DNA of 64,000 nucleotides from DATADD01 sp046262355 (GTDB lineage: Bacteria; Actinomycetota; CADDZG01; WHSQ01), in the NCBI GenBank assembly GCA_046262355.1, contig JBHEMX010000068.1, positions 1 to 64,000 on the forward strand, given 5' to 3'. A program made the translations under genes and the position numbers. The notes under the pieces are model-generated. The model was not told where the DNA came from and searched no databases. It saw only the letters and a list, made by a program, of their open reading frames with translations. Shown in pieces: positions 51,552-61,196 of the stretch; positions within the stretch are counted from its first letter, which is position 1; each line of letters starts with the position of its first letter.

Positions 51552-52531
51552 CGCGCTCTGCGCGGCGTCTGACCGTCGAGCTCGGTCAAGGCGGCGCGCA
51601 GCGACTGGCCGGGCCCTCTCGCAACCGGCAGGAATGGGTCCCCGCGCGTGGCGATGCGGTCGAAGATTGTGCCCATGTCGAACAGCCGGGGTTCTATGTC
51701 GTCGAGCTCGTCCCAATCGAACGGTGCCGACACCGTCGCGCCGGGCTCCGGCCGCACGGAGTAAGCGGCCGCGATGTTGGCGCCCTCTCGGTTCATGTTG
51801 ACGTCGAGGAACACCCTGCCGGCGCGCCGGGACACCTCCCACTCCATCGTCGTGGTGTCCGGATCGGCCGCATGCACGAGCTCGGCCACCGATCCGATGA
51901 ATCTCCTGACGTCGTCGTAGTCGTGCGTGCCGTCGAGGGGAACCATGATCTGCATGCCGGTAGCCCCCGAGGTCTTCGGGTACGACTCGACCGCGAGACG
52001 GGTCAGCACGAGTCGGATCAGGCTTGCGACGTGCCGGACCTCGTCCCAGCCTGCGGGTTCGAAGGGGTCGAGATCGAAGAACGCATAGCTGGGATGCGTC
52101 TGCCTCGTTCCGCGCGCGTGCAAGGGATGGAATTCGATGCATCCAAGGTTGGCGATCCATAGCATGTCTGCGGCGTCTCGAACGGAGAGGTACCGGATGA
52201 GCTTGCGTTCTTCTTCGCCTCTTACGGGGATGACCGGCATCCACTGCGGCGTGTGCGCCGGAGCGTTCTTCTCGTAGAAGTATTCGCTCGCGATCCCATT
52301 CGGCATGCGCTTCAGAGTCAGGGGACGTTGGGCGACGTGAGGCAGCATCGTCGGCGACACGTTGAAGTAGTAGGTGAGGAGGTCTCCTTTCGTGTATCCC
52401 TCGTCGGGCCAGTAGACCTTGTCGAGATTTGACAGGCGCAGCTCGCGCTGGTCTGCGCGCGCGTACCAGTGCTCCCCCCGCTTGACGGCGGGGAGCTCAA
52501 CCGGGAAGGAGATGGTTGTGATGTGCGTCAC
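51548..52531 (-). CDS. LigD-type polymerase/primase domain protein
   Basis: Archaeo-eukaryotic primase-type polymerase used in non-homologous end joining to fill ends, often preferring ribonucleotides. Family blocks are LSNLDKVYWPDEGYTKGDLL, the metal-binding DxD in FFDLDPFEP (Asp153, Asp155), SGATGMQIMVPL and VFLDVNMN. 327 aa from GTG 52531. It would complement the phosphoesterase-ligase protein encoded 1.6 kb downstream, giving a two-protein LigD. It is the first gene of a leftward run and is divergent from the PfpI-like gene across about 60 bp. Confidence 0.9.
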   Translation of the reverse strand: MTHITTISFPVELPAVKRGEHWYARADQRELRLSNLDKVYWPDEGYTKGDLLTYYFNVSPTMLPHVAQRPLTLKRMPNGIASEYFYEKNAPAHTPQWMPVIPVRGEEERKLIRYLSVRDAADMLWIANLGCIEFHPLHARGTRQTHPSYAFFDLDPFEPAGWDEVRHVASLIRLVLTRLAVESYPKTSGATGMQIMVPLDGTHDYDDVRRFIGSVAELVHAADPDTTTMEWEVSRRAGRVFLDVNMNREGANIAAAYSVRPEPGATVSAPFDWDELDDIEPRLFDMGTIFDRIATRGDPFLPVARGPGQSLRAALTELDGQTPRRAR

Positions 52532-52590
52532 AGGGTAGGTATATCTCGAACCAGGAAAGAGTTCGAGGTAGACCTTCGGAGGTGTATGGG

Positions 52591-53109
52591 ATGGCGAAAG
52601 TTGCTTTCATCATGGACGAGATGTTCGAGGACTCAGAGTTCAAGCTTCCCTACGATCGGGTTCGGGAACAGGGTCACGAGGCGGTCGTGATAGGACTCGA
52701 GAGTGGCAAGAAGCTCGAGGGCAAGCATGGAAACGAGACCATCACAACCGATGTCTCCATCGATCAGGTATCGGCGGAGGACTTCGACGGTCTCGTCATC
52801 CCCGGCGGCTACTCGCCGGACAAGATCCGCACGAACCCCAAGATGGTCGAGTTCACCCGATCGCTGTACGAAGAGGGCAAGCCCCTGGCGGCGATCTGTC
52901 ACGCCGGTTGGATGCTTGCCGAGGCGGACATCGCGCGCGGTAAGACCGTGACGTCGTGGCCGTCCATAAAGACCGACCTCGTCAACGCCGGAGCGAACTG
53001 GGTCGATCAGGAGGTGGTCGAGGACGGCAACCTCATCACCTCGCGCAAGCCGGACGATCTCGAGGCCTTCTCGAAGACCCTGCTCGTCCAGCTCGGGCAG
53101 CGTTCGTAG
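52591..53109 (+). CDS. DJ-1/PfpI family protein (type 1 glutamine amidotransferase-like)
   Basis: Stress-related protein of the DJ-1/PfpI family. The nucleophile elbow is AAICHAGWMLAEA, with the conserved Cys followed by His. Upstream, DGLVIPGGYSPDKIR and an early Glu-containing strand (VAFIMDEMFEDSEFKLP) match the family. ATG 52591 is eight bases after GGAGG; a GTG at 52582 would cover the ribosome-binding site. 172 aa. Deglycase, protease or chaperone activity has been reported for relatives; which applies here is unknown. Confidence 0.88.
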   Translation: MAKVAFIMDEMFEDSEFKLPYDRVREQGHEAVVIGLESGKKLEGKHGNETITTDVSIDQVSAEDFDGLVIPGGYSPDKIRTNPKMVEFTRSLYEEGKPLAAICHAGWMLAEADIARGKTVTSWPSIKTDLVNAGANWVDQEVVEDGNLITSRKPDDLEAFSKTLLVQLGQRS

Positions 53110-53138
53110 CTTCCCGCGTTCTCTGCGCAGCACCAGGT

Positions 53139-53162
53139 GAGGCCCGGGGCAACCCGGGCCTC
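53139..53162. terminator. Strong hairpin between convergent genes
   Basis: GAGGCCCGGG and CCCGGGCCTC form a perfect 10-bp stem around a GCAA tetraloop. It lies 30 bp after the PfpI-like stop and 20 bp after the acetyl-CoA synthetase stop on the other strand, so it can serve both. The T-tract is weak, as often in GC-rich bacteria. Confidence 0.8.
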
Positions 53163-53181
53163 TGTCCTATCGAGTAGGGGC

Positions 53182-55152
53182 CTATCCCTCTTCGCCGGCC
53201 CCGCTGTCGGCCTTCGCACGGATCTCGTCGAGGATGGGAGCGTTCTGCAGCGTCGTCACATCGCCCAGCTCCCTGCCCTCGGCGACATCGCGCAGCAGAC
53301 GTCTCATGATCTTGCCGGAGCGGGTCTTCGGCAGATCATCGGTGAACACGATCGAGTGGGGGCGAGCGATCTTGCCGATGATCTTGGCGACGTGAGCGCG
53401 CAACTCGTTCATGAGGCTGTCGTCGCCCTCGCGGCCCACCTTCGGAGTAACGAACGCAACGATGGTCTGGCCTTCTTTGGGGTCTGTGCGTCCGACCACC
53501 GCGGCCTCCGCGACGGCCTTGTGATCGACCAGGGCCGATTCGACCTCGTACGTCGAGATGCGATGCCCGGCGACATTCATGACGTCGTCGACGCGGCCCA
53601 GCAACCAGAAGTAGCCGTCGTCGTCGAGCTTCGCTCCGTCCCCCGGGAAGTACACCTCGTCGCCGTACTTCTTGAAGTAGGTCTCGACGTAGCGTTCGTC
53701 GTCGCCGAGGATGGTGCGGAACATCGCCGGCGCCGGACGCGTGAGCACGAGGTATCCGCCACCGCCCTTGCCGACGGATCTACCGGCCTCATCCACGACG
53801 TCGGCGAACACGCCGGGATAGGGCGCCGTTGCGGATCCCGGCTTGAGCGTCGTGATCCCCGGAAGCGCGCTGATCATGATCGCTCCGGTCTCGGTCTGCC
53901 ACCAGGTGTCGACCACGGGCGTCTTGCCGGCTCCGATGAACTCCTGGTACCAGATCCACGCCTCGGGATTGATCGGTTCGCCGACCGTGCCGAGCAGCCT
54001 GATCGACGACAGGTCGTGCTTGCCGGGGTAGTCGGTACCCCACTTCATGAACGTGCGGATCGCCGTCGGTGCCGTGTACAGGATCGTGACCCCATACTCC
54101 TCGACGATCGTCCACCATCTGTCCTTGTCGGGGAAGTCGGGCGCTCCCTCGTAGAGGATCGATGTGCATCCGTTGGCCAGGGGCCCGTAGACGATGTACG
54201 AGTGACCGGTGACCCAGCCGATGTCGGCCGCGCACCAGTAGATGTCTCGCTCCGGCTTGAGATCGAAGATGAGCTGGTGCGTCGAGGAGACCCCGACCAT
54301 GTAGCCGCCGGTCGTGTGGACGATGCCCTTCGGACTCCCCGTGGTCCCCGACGTGTAGAGGATGTAGAGCATGTCCTCGGCGTCCATCGGCTCGGCTGCG
54401 CACTCGGGCGACGCAAGAGCCACCACGTCCTGATAGACGACGTCGCGCCCCTCGGTCATCGGCACCTCTGCGCCGGTACGCTTGACGACGAGGACCTTCT
54501 CGATCGTGGGGCAGCCGTCGACGGCCTCGTCGGCGCCCTCCTTCAGCGCGACCACCTGGCCCCTCCTGTAGCCGCCGTCGGCAGTGATGAGCACCTTGGC
54601 GCCGCAGTCGTTGATGCGCTCCCGGAGCGACTCCGCGGAGAAGCCCCCGAAGACCACCGAATGCGGCGCGCCGATGCGAGCACAGGCGAGCATCGCCGCG
54701 GGCAGCTCCGGGATCATCGGCATGTAGATCGCGACGGGATCCCCCTTGGAGATGCCGTAGTCCTTCAGCACGTTCGCGAGCCTGCAAACCTCTTCATGCA
54801 ACTCGCGATATGTGAGCGCGCGCGTCTCGCCCGGCTCTCCGATCCAGTGGTAGGCGATGCGATCGCCGTTCTCCTCGAGGTGTCTGTCGAGGCAGTTGTG
54901 CGAGGCGTTGAGCTTTCCTCCCACGAACCACGAGTGGTGAGGAGCGTCCCACTCGAAGACCTTGCTCCACGGTTCGAACCAGTCGAGTCGCCGTGCTTGA
55001 GACTCCCACCAGCCGTCCGGGTCGTTGCGCGCGTCGTCGTAGATCGTGGCATCGTTGGCGTTGGCCTGCGCGGAGAACTCGTCCGGCGGTTCGAACTCGC
55101 GCCGCTCCTGAAGCAGCGCCTCGATCGTTCTCTCGACCTCTTTCTCGACCAT
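53182..55152 (-). CDS. acs: Acetyl-CoA synthetase (AMP-forming)
   Basis: Activates acetate to acetyl-CoA through acetyl-AMP. The AMP-binding P-loop is YILYTSGTTGSPKG; other marks are WWQTETGAIMI, YFPGDGAKLDDDGYFWLLGRVDDV and, near the end, the regulatory and catalytic lysine in PKTRSGKIMRRLLR. ATG 55152 is taken as start (656 aa), with GGGGGA just upstream; the TTG at 55164 would remove that site. Reversible acetylation of the Lys is typical of the family. It is not in an obvious operon. Confidence 0.93.
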   Translation of the reverse strand: MVEKEVERTIEALLQERREFEPPDEFSAQANANDATIYDDARNDPDGWWESQARRLDWFEPWSKVFEWDAPHHSWFVGGKLNASHNCLDRHLEENGDRIAYHWIGEPGETRALTYRELHEEVCRLANVLKDYGISKGDPVAIYMPMIPELPAAMLACARIGAPHSVVFGGFSAESLRERINDCGAKVLITADGGYRRGQVVALKEGADEAVDGCPTIEKVLVVKRTGAEVPMTEGRDVVYQDVVALASPECAAEPMDAEDMLYILYTSGTTGSPKGIVHTTGGYMVGVSSTHQLIFDLKPERDIYWCAADIGWVTGHSYIVYGPLANGCTSILYEGAPDFPDKDRWWTIVEEYGVTILYTAPTAIRTFMKWGTDYPGKHDLSSIRLLGTVGEPINPEAWIWYQEFIGAGKTPVVDTWWQTETGAIMISALPGITTLKPGSATAPYPGVFADVVDEAGRSVGKGGGGYLVLTRPAPAMFRTILGDDERYVETYFKKYGDEVYFPGDGAKLDDDGYFWLLGRVDDVMNVAGHRISTYEVESALVDHKAVAEAAVVGRTDPKEGQTIVAFVTPKVGREGDDSLMNELRAHVAKIIGKIARPHSIVFTDDLPKTRSGKIMRRLLRDVAEGRELGDVTTLQNAPILDEIRAKADSGAGEEG

Positions 55153-55220
55153 CCCGTCCCCCAAGCTAGAAGGTCTGCCTCTCTCTCGAGCGTACTGCTA
55201 CGCATCCGGCGACGCGCCGC

Positions 55221-55739
55221 TCAGCCGTCGGGATCCGCGCCGTGCTCCGGTGCCTGGGATGGGTGCTCCGTCTTGCCCGCGAGCAGCTCGAGCGCGTGGG
55301 GGAGGACGACGAGGATCGCCTCGAGGCTTTCCTTGACCCCCTTGGGGCTGCCGGGAAGGTTCACTATGAGGGTCGCAGCGCGCGCGCCGACCACCGCGCG
55401 CGACAACGCGGCCTGGGGAGTGTGAGCGAGCCCCGCCCGTCGCATCAGTTCGGCCAGCCCCGGCGCCTCTCTGTCGATCACCGCCCGGGTCGCCTCGGGC
55501 GTGACGTCGCGTCGAGCCAACCCGGTGCCCCCCGTCGTCACGACGAGCGGCGTGTGGCGCTCGACCGCGGCGAGCAGGCGGGCCACGATCTCGTCGCGGT
55601 CGTCGGCCACCACGGCGCGCTCGCTCACAGCGATGCCGGCGCGCTCGAGGAGTTCGCTCGCGACGTCGCCGGAGGCGTCGGCGCGCGTGCCTCCCGCGAC
55701 GCCGTCGCTGACGGTGAGCACGAGCGCGGAGGAAGCCAT
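55221..55739 (-). CDS. mog: MogA/MoaB-type molybdopterin adenylyltransferase
   Basis: Molybdenum cofactor protein that adenylylates molybdopterin before metal insertion. Features: LVLTVSDGVAGGTRADASG, the TTGGTGLARRDVTPEAT motif and the VNLPGSPKGV loop. 172 aa from ATG 55739, normal. It sits directly downstream of the cox-type molybdenum hydroxylase genes on the same strand, about 100 bp after coxE, which fits a role in maturing that enzyme. Confidence 0.88.
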   Translation of the reverse strand: MASSALVLTVSDGVAGGTRADASGDVASELLERAGIAVSERAVVADDRDEIVARLLAAVERHTPLVVTTGGTGLARRDVTPEATRAVIDREAPGLAELMRRAGLAHTPQAALSRAVVGARAATLIVNLPGSPKGVKESLEAILVVLPHALELLAGKTEHPSQAPEHGADPDG

Positions 55740-55840
55740 GGACCGATTGTCGCGTCCGAGCGGCGCGCCGAGCGCGACCCGCGCCGGACGGGATGACTTA
55801 GAGGCAGGACCCAGTGACCCCCGTGGGGTCGAGCGAACGC

Positions 55841-56995
55841 TCAGCCGCAGCGATCGAGGACGTCGGCGAGCGCCTCGAGGCTGGCGACGTTGTGACCCGG
55901 AAGGAAGACGTCCACGTGGGGCAGGGCGGCGGCCATGCCGCGTGCGAGCGGTTCGTAGCGGGGGCTGCCCTTGAGGGGATTGACCCACACAACTCGATGA
56001 GCCAGGCGGGCGAGGCGCGCGGTCTGAGCCGCGAGTACCGCAGGGTCACCGCGCTCGAGACCATCGGAGCAGACAACGACTACCGAACCGCGCACGGCGG
56101 CGTTCTGTCCCCACGCGTCCAGCAGCTGCTTGAGCGACCCCCCTATGCGCGTGCCGCCCTCCCAATCGCTCACCGCGGCAGCGGTGCCCTCGAGCGCGCG
56201 GTCGGGGTCGCCGACCTGCAGCGAACGCGTGATGCGCGTGAGCCTCGTTCCGAAGCAGAAGACCTCGACGCGCTGTCCCGCGCGCAGCGTCGCGAAGCCG
56301 AATTGCATCAGGGCGCGCGAGTACGCCGACATGGATCCGGAGATGTCGAGGATCAGGACGAGCGGGCGCGGTCGCTTCCGGCGCGCCCGCCACGCGCGCC
56401 GGAACGGCTCGCCCTCGGTCCTTAGCGACGAGCGCAGCGTGCGTCTCATGTCGAAGCTGCGGCCGGTGCGCGCGGCGTGGAGCCGGCGCGAGCGGCGGGC
56501 CGGCATGCGCACCGCGATGTCGCGAATGAGCATGGTGGCGATCGACCTCTCCAGCTCGGACAGCTCCTCGAAGGACTTGTTCTTGAGGACCTCGTGGGCG
56601 CTCGCCACGAGCCTCACGGTCGTCTCGCCCTCGGCTTCCTCGCGCTCGTCGGCCGGTCCGGCGATGGTGGACACGACCTCGTCTTCGTCCGCGGCCCCGG
56701 GGGCCGCGTCTCGTGGGGTGCGATCCAGGGCGCGCGCGATCCTTTCGAAGACCTCGTCCCCCACGGCGGAAGGCGCGAAGTACGAGTCGAAGATCCGCTC
56801 ATAGAGCGGGAGATGCTCGGGTCGCGCGACCAGCGCCGTCCGCCCCGCCCAGTACAGGGAGTCTCGGTCGAGCGGCGCAAGCGCCGCCGTCGCGCGCACG
56901 AAGGTCACGATCCTTCCTGTGCCCACCGGCAGGCCTTCGGCGCGCAGCTCCCGGCCGAAAGCCGTCAGATGCTCCAGGGGGCCCGCGCGGCTCAC
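55841..56995 (-). CDS. coxE: VWA-domain protein, CoxE-like
   Basis: Accessory protein for assembly of the molybdenum hydroxylase active site. It has a helical N-terminal half (LTAFGRELRAEGLPVGTGRIVTF) and a von Willebrand A domain with the metal site DISGSMSAYSRAL, then VFCFGTRLTRITR and WEGGTRIGGSLKQLLD. GTG 56995 overlaps the stop of the AAA ATPase as GTGA. 384 aa. CoxD-CoxE pairs act as a MoxR-type chaperone in CO dehydrogenase maturation. Confidence 0.85.
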   Translation of the reverse strand: MSRAGPLEHLTAFGRELRAEGLPVGTGRIVTFVRATAALAPLDRDSLYWAGRTALVARPEHLPLYERIFDSYFAPSAVGDEVFERIARALDRTPRDAAPGAADEDEVVSTIAGPADEREEAEGETTVRLVASAHEVLKNKSFEELSELERSIATMLIRDIAVRMPARRSRRLHAARTGRSFDMRRTLRSSLRTEGEPFRRAWRARRKRPRPLVLILDISGSMSAYSRALMQFGFATLRAGQRVEVFCFGTRLTRITRSLQVGDPDRALEGTAAAVSDWEGGTRIGGSLKQLLDAWGQNAAVRGSVVVVCSDGLERGDPAVLAAQTARLARLAHRVVWVNPLKGSPRYEPLARGMAAALPHVDVFLPGHNVASLEALADVLDRCG

Positions 56996-57855
56996 TCCGG
57001 TCCGAGCACCTCGCTCAGCCTCGCGCGCACGTGCAACTGGTCCTCGTGGTCCTTTATGACCGTTCCGAGCGTCGCCGAGGCGTCGTCGTGGTTCACGTCC
57101 GGAGCGCCGAGAAAGTGCAGAGCGTTCGCCCAATCGATCGTCTCCGCCACCCCCGGCCGCTTGGCGATGTCCATGGCGCGCAGGCGCTCGACCGCACCTG
57201 CCACCCTGCGCGCGAGACCCTCGGGCACCTCCGGAGCGCGCACCCGCACGATCTCCACCTCGCGCTCGAGATCGGGATGGTCGATCCAGTGGTAGAGACA
57301 GCGGCGCTTGAGCGCATCATGCAACTCACGCGTCCTGTTGGAAGTGATGATCACTGCGGGAGGACGTTCGGCCGCGACGCGACCGACCTCGGGGACGGTG
57401 ACTGCGAACTCGGATAGGACCTCGAGCAGGAACGCCTCGAACTCGTCGTCGCCGCGGTCGAGCTCGTCGATCAGAAGGACGGCGCTTGCGCCGGCCCGGA
57501 TCGCAGCCAACAACGGCCTCTCGATGAGGAACTCGGCTCCGAACACATCGCGAGCGGCATCTTGATCGCCGATCTGCGCCATCCTGAGCGCGAGGAGCTG
57601 GCGCGAGTAGTCCCACTCGTACAGCGCCTGAGACGCGTCGATGCCCTCGTAGCACTGCAGCCGGATCAGCTCTCGGTCGAGCAGCCCGGCGAGGACCTTG
57701 GCGACCTCGGTCTTGCCGACGCCCGCTTCCCCCTCCAGCAGCAGAGGTTTGTCGAGCGAGAGCGCGAGGAACAGAGCGGTGGCCAGGCCCTCGTCGGCGA
57801 GGTACGCGTGGCCTGCCAGAGCCCGGCGCAACTCCTCGACGGAGCCGAAGCTCAC
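56992..57855 (-). CDS. coxD: MoxR-type AAA ATPase, CoxD-like
   Basis: AAA+ ATPase of the MoxR family. Walker A is LLEGEAGVGKTEVAKVL, Walker B VLLIDELDRGDDEFEAF, and the sensor region is VIITSNRTRELHDALKRRC. GTG 57855 is taken as start because GGGGAG lies seven bases before it; the GTG at 57882 is an alternative adding nine residues. 287 aa. Operates with the coupled VWA protein CoxE, probably in inserting sulfur or metal into the hydroxylase cofactor. Confidence 0.88.
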   Translation of the reverse strand: MSFGSVEELRRALAGHAYLADEGLATALFLALSLDKPLLLEGEAGVGKTEVAKVLAGLLDRELIRLQCYEGIDASQALYEWDYSRQLLALRMAQIGDQDAARDVFGAEFLIERPLLAAIRAGASAVLLIDELDRGDDEFEAFLLEVLSEFAVTVPEVGRVAAERPPAVIITSNRTRELHDALKRRCLYHWIDHPDLEREVEIVRVRAPEVPEGLARRVAGAVERLRAMDIAKRPGVAETIDWANALHFLGAPDVNHDDASATLGTVIKDHEDQLHVRARLSEVLGPE

Positions 57856-57911
57856 GCCCGGCTCCCCGGCTGCCTCCCCCACGGGAGCTTGGCTCCCGCG
57901 CGGCGGATCGC

Positions 57912-58742
57912 TCAGCGGGATAGGGCTTGCTCCAGGGCGCGTCTCGTCAAGACCTTGGACATCGCGCGGCGGTACTCCGCGCTGCCGAGTGGATCCGTGA
58001 CCGGGTTGGTGTTCGCATCGGCGCTCTGTGCCGCGGTGGCCGGATCCGCACCCGAGGCGAGGGCCTCCTCGACGGCCGTGGCCCGCAGCGGAGTCGCGCC
58101 CATGCTCGTGAGCGCGACCCTGGTGCCACCTCCGTTGCCCGCCACGACCGCAACGCCGACGGTGGCCCAGTCCTGGGCGCGATGGGCGAACTTGACGTAG
58201 GACCAGCCTCGGCCCTGCATCTTCGGCACCCGGACCTCAGTGAGCATCTCCTGTGTCGAGAGGTCGACCTCGAAGACGCTCCTGAAGAAGTCGCGCGCGG
58301 CAACCGTCCTGCTCCCGTTCGGCCCCTGTATCACGAACTCCCCCTCGAGCGCGAGGAGCACACTCGGGAGATCGGAGGCGGGATCGCCGTGTGCGATCGA
58401 TCCACCGATCGTGCCGCGATGACGAACCTGTGGATCGCCGATCTCGCCTGCGGTGTGGGCGAGCAGAGGGCACTTGCTCCGCAGCCTCTCGTCGAGGTGC
58501 ACATCCTCGTGGCACGTGAGTGCACCCACCGCTATGTGGTCGCCTTCATCCCGCACGTAGGACAGATCTCGTAGACGACCGATGTCCACGATCGTCGTGG
58601 GGTATGCGAGCCGCAGCTTCATCAGGGGCAACAGGGAATGGCCCCCGGCGAGGAGCTTGGCGTCCTCGCCGTGCTCGCCGAGCAGCGCGACGGCGTGGTC
58701 CGCGGACTCCGCAACCTCGTAGTCGAACTCGGCCGGGATCAT
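57912..58742 (-). CDS. coxM: CO-dehydrogenase-type FAD-binding medium subunit
   Basis: Flavoprotein subunit that passes electrons from the iron-sulfur subunit to the acceptor. The FAD-binding motifs of the family are present as LLAGGHSLLPLMKLR and IGDPQVRHRGTIGGSIAHGDPASD. 276 aa from ATG 58742, overlapping the large-subunit stop as ATGA. Gene order S-L-M, rather than M-S-L, matches form II clusters. Confidence 0.9.
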   Translation of the reverse strand: MIPAEFDYEVAESADHAVALLGEHGEDAKLLAGGHSLLPLMKLRLAYPTTIVDIGRLRDLSYVRDEGDHIAVGALTCHEDVHLDERLRSKCPLLAHTAGEIGDPQVRHRGTIGGSIAHGDPASDLPSVLLALEGEFVIQGPNGSRTVAARDFFRSVFEVDLSTQEMLTEVRVPKMQGRGWSYVKFAHRAQDWATVGVAVVAGNGGGTRVALTSMGATPLRATAVEEALASGADPATAAQSADANTNPVTDPLGSAEYRRAMSKVLTRRALEQALSR

Positions 58743-61147
58743 CTCTCTCCTCCCTGCGCGTCCTGGATCGCTCTCCACACCCGCTCAGGCGTGACCGGCA
58801 TGTCGATGTCGGTCACGCCCAAAGGTCCGAGCGCATCGATGACCGCACCCACAACGGCAGGAGGAGCGGCGATCGTGCCCGCCTCGCCGACGCCCTTGAC
58901 GCCCAGCGGATTGGTGCTCGAGGGCGTCACGGTCCTGTCCGTGACGAACGAAGGCAGCTCGGCCGCGGACGGCACCCGGTAGTAGCCCATGTGGCTGGTC
59001 GTGAGGTTGCCCGACTCGTCGTAGAGCGCTTCTTCGTACATCGCCTCTGCGATGCCTTGCGCGATGCCGCCCTGTACCTGCCCCTCGACGATTGTGGGAT
59101 TGATGACCTTGCCGCAGTCGTCCACGGCGACGTACTTGAGGATCGTCGACTGGCCCGTTTCGGTGTCGACCTCGACCGCACAGAGGTGAGCACCCGACGG
59201 GAACGTGAAGTTCGGCGGGTCGAACACGAACGTCGCCTCGAGCCCAGGCTCGACGTCGTCGGGCAAGCCGTGGGCCGTCCACGCCGAGAACGCAACCTCG
59301 GCGATCGTCTTGGCCTTGTCCGGTGCCCCCTTCACGCGCAGGGCGCGGTCGGAGAACTCGAGGTCTTCCTCGCTAACCTCCAGCTCGTGGGCGGCGATCT
59401 TCTTCGCCTTGGCCATGAGCTTCTCGGCCGCGTAATGAAGCGCCACGCCTCCGACCGAGACGCTGCGGCTCCCGTAGGTGTCCATCCCGTAGGTCGAGAT
59501 GGCGGTGTCTCCATGAAGCACCTCGACGTCCTCGAACGGCACCCCGAGTGCATCTGCGGCGATCTGGGACCACGAGGTGACGTGTCCCTGACCGTGGGGC
59601 GACGTGCCGGTGATGACCGTGACCTTCCCGGTCGGATGGCACCGGATCGTGGCCGCATCCCATCCTCCTGCTCCGTACTTGAGCGCCCCGAGAACCTGGG
59701 AGGGCGCGAGCCCGCACATCTCGATGTAGGTCGAGATGCCGATGCCCAAGCGCTTGACGTGGTTCGCTTCGTTGCGCTCTCTTTGCTCTCGTCGTAGTTC
59801 GTCGTAGCCGAAGAGGCCGAGTGCCTTGTCGAGTGTCCGCTCGTAGCGCCCTGAATCGAACTGCAGACCCGACGGGATCTCTCTTGCCTCGTCGAAGGGT
59901 GGGATGAAGTTCATCCTGCGGATCTCGACGGGATCCTTTCCGACGCGGCGCGCCAGCGTGTTCATCGCGCGCTCGACCGCGTACGTCGCCTCGGGCCGCC
60001 CCGCGCCGCGATAGGCATCGGTCGGCGTGCGGTTGGTGAACACGCCGGTCGCCTCGAAACGATAGGCCTCGGCGTCATAGACGCCGTGATAGAGCCACGC
60101 GCCCAGCAGGGGGATGCCCGGTGCGACCAGTTGCAGGTACGCGCCCATGTCGGCGAACAGCTTGACGCGGAAGCCGAGCGTCTTGCCCGCCTTGGTCGCC
60201 GCGATCTCCATGTCCTGAATCACCCCGCGGCCGTGGATCGTCGCGACGTAGTTCTCAGAGCGCTCTTCGATCCACTTGACCGGCATGTTGAGTCTGCGCG
60301 ACACAGCGACGCAGATCGCCTCTTCTGCGTAGACGTTCAGCTTGGAGCCGAACCCCCCGCCGACCGCCGGCGCGACCACACGCAGCTTCTGCTCCGGCAT
60401 CCCGAGCGTCAGGGAGAGCGTGGTTCGTACGATGTGCGGGATCTGGGTGGCCGAGTACAGCGTCACATCTCCGCTTGCGGGCTCGCTCTGCACCACGACA
60501 CCGCGCGGCTCGATCGCATTGGGGATGAGCCGTGGGTGGCGGAAGCGCTCCTTGACGACGACCGGGGCCTCCGAGAAGACTTTGTCGACGTCGCCGTTCG
60601 CGAGGGACCACGTATAGGCCTCGTTGTCGCCGAACTCGTCGTGGATCAGAGACGCACCTTCGGCCAGCGCGCTCTCGATATCGAGAACCGGATCAAGCGG
60701 CTCATAGTCGACGTCGATGGCTTCCACCGCGTCCTTCGCATGCGCCCTGCTGTCGGCGACGACGACGGCCACCGGGTCGCCCGCGAAGCGGGCCCTGTCC
60801 TTCGCCACCGGCCAATGGTCCGGTAGACGAGGATCGGCCGTGGTGGGCTCGGCCGGGAACGAGCGCGTCGCGAGCGGCCACGCGCACGGAAGGCCTCCCG
60901 CCCACGAGTCGGCGAGGTCGGCTCCGCTGAAAGCCGCGATGACGCCTGGAAGCTCCACGGCGCGCCCGGTATCCACGCTGTTTATGCGCGCGTGCGCGAG
61001 CGGGCTCCTAACGACGCCGATCCACGCCATGCCGGGGAGAACGATGTCGTCGATGAACCGAGCCTGGCCGGTGATGAGGGCGGGATCTTCCTTGCGGGCC
61101 ACGCCGCCACCGACGTAGCGTTCCGCGCGCTCGGCGGTCTGAGTCAT
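58739..61147 (-). CDS. coxL: CO-dehydrogenase-type molybdenum large subunit, form II
   Basis: Molybdopterin-binding subunit of a xanthine-oxidase-family hydroxylase. The active-site loop reads AYRGAGR (378-384), the form II sequence, not the AYxCSFR of true form I CO dehydrogenase. Other cofactor blocks are VGGGFGSKLNVYAEE, GTSPHGQGHVTSW and the catalytic Glu in GVKGVGEAGTIAAPPAV. ATG 61147 is preceded by AAGGAGG. 802 aa. Coupled to coxM. The substrate may be CO at low rate or an aldehyde/heterocycle; form II activity has been debated. Confidence 0.92.
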   Translation of the reverse strand: MTQTAERAERYVGGGVARKEDPALITGQARFIDDIVLPGMAWIGVVRSPLAHARINSVDTGRAVELPGVIAAFSGADLADSWAGGLPCAWPLATRSFPAEPTTADPRLPDHWPVAKDRARFAGDPVAVVVADSRAHAKDAVEAIDVDYEPLDPVLDIESALAEGASLIHDEFGDNEAYTWSLANGDVDKVFSEAPVVVKERFRHPRLIPNAIEPRGVVVQSEPASGDVTLYSATQIPHIVRTTLSLTLGMPEQKLRVVAPAVGGGFGSKLNVYAEEAICVAVSRRLNMPVKWIEERSENYVATIHGRGVIQDMEIAATKAGKTLGFRVKLFADMGAYLQLVAPGIPLLGAWLYHGVYDAEAYRFEATGVFTNRTPTDAYRGAGRPEATYAVERAMNTLARRVGKDPVEIRRMNFIPPFDEAREIPSGLQFDSGRYERTLDKALGLFGYDELRREQRERNEANHVKRLGIGISTYIEMCGLAPSQVLGALKYGAGGWDAATIRCHPTGKVTVITGTSPHGQGHVTSWSQIAADALGVPFEDVEVLHGDTAISTYGMDTYGSRSVSVGGVALHYAAEKLMAKAKKIAAHELEVSEEDLEFSDRALRVKGAPDKAKTIAEVAFSAWTAHGLPDDVEPGLEATFVFDPPNFTFPSGAHLCAVEVDTETGQSTILKYVAVDDCGKVINPTIVEGQVQGGIAQGIAEAMYEEALYDESGNLTTSHMGYYRVPSAAELPSFVTDRTVTPSSTNPLGVKGVGEAGTIAAPPAVVGAVIDALGPLGVTDIDMPVTPERVWRAIQDAQGGER

Positions 61148-61196
61148 GTTCGCCTTCCTCCTTTGGCCGGGGACCGTGGCGTGAACGAACGGACCG

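Noticed and set aside
53137..55425. Long plus-strand open frame opposite acetyl-CoA synthetase
   Set aside because: The minus strand gives a complete, well-conserved acetyl-CoA synthetase; the antisense product has no recognisable family and no start site.
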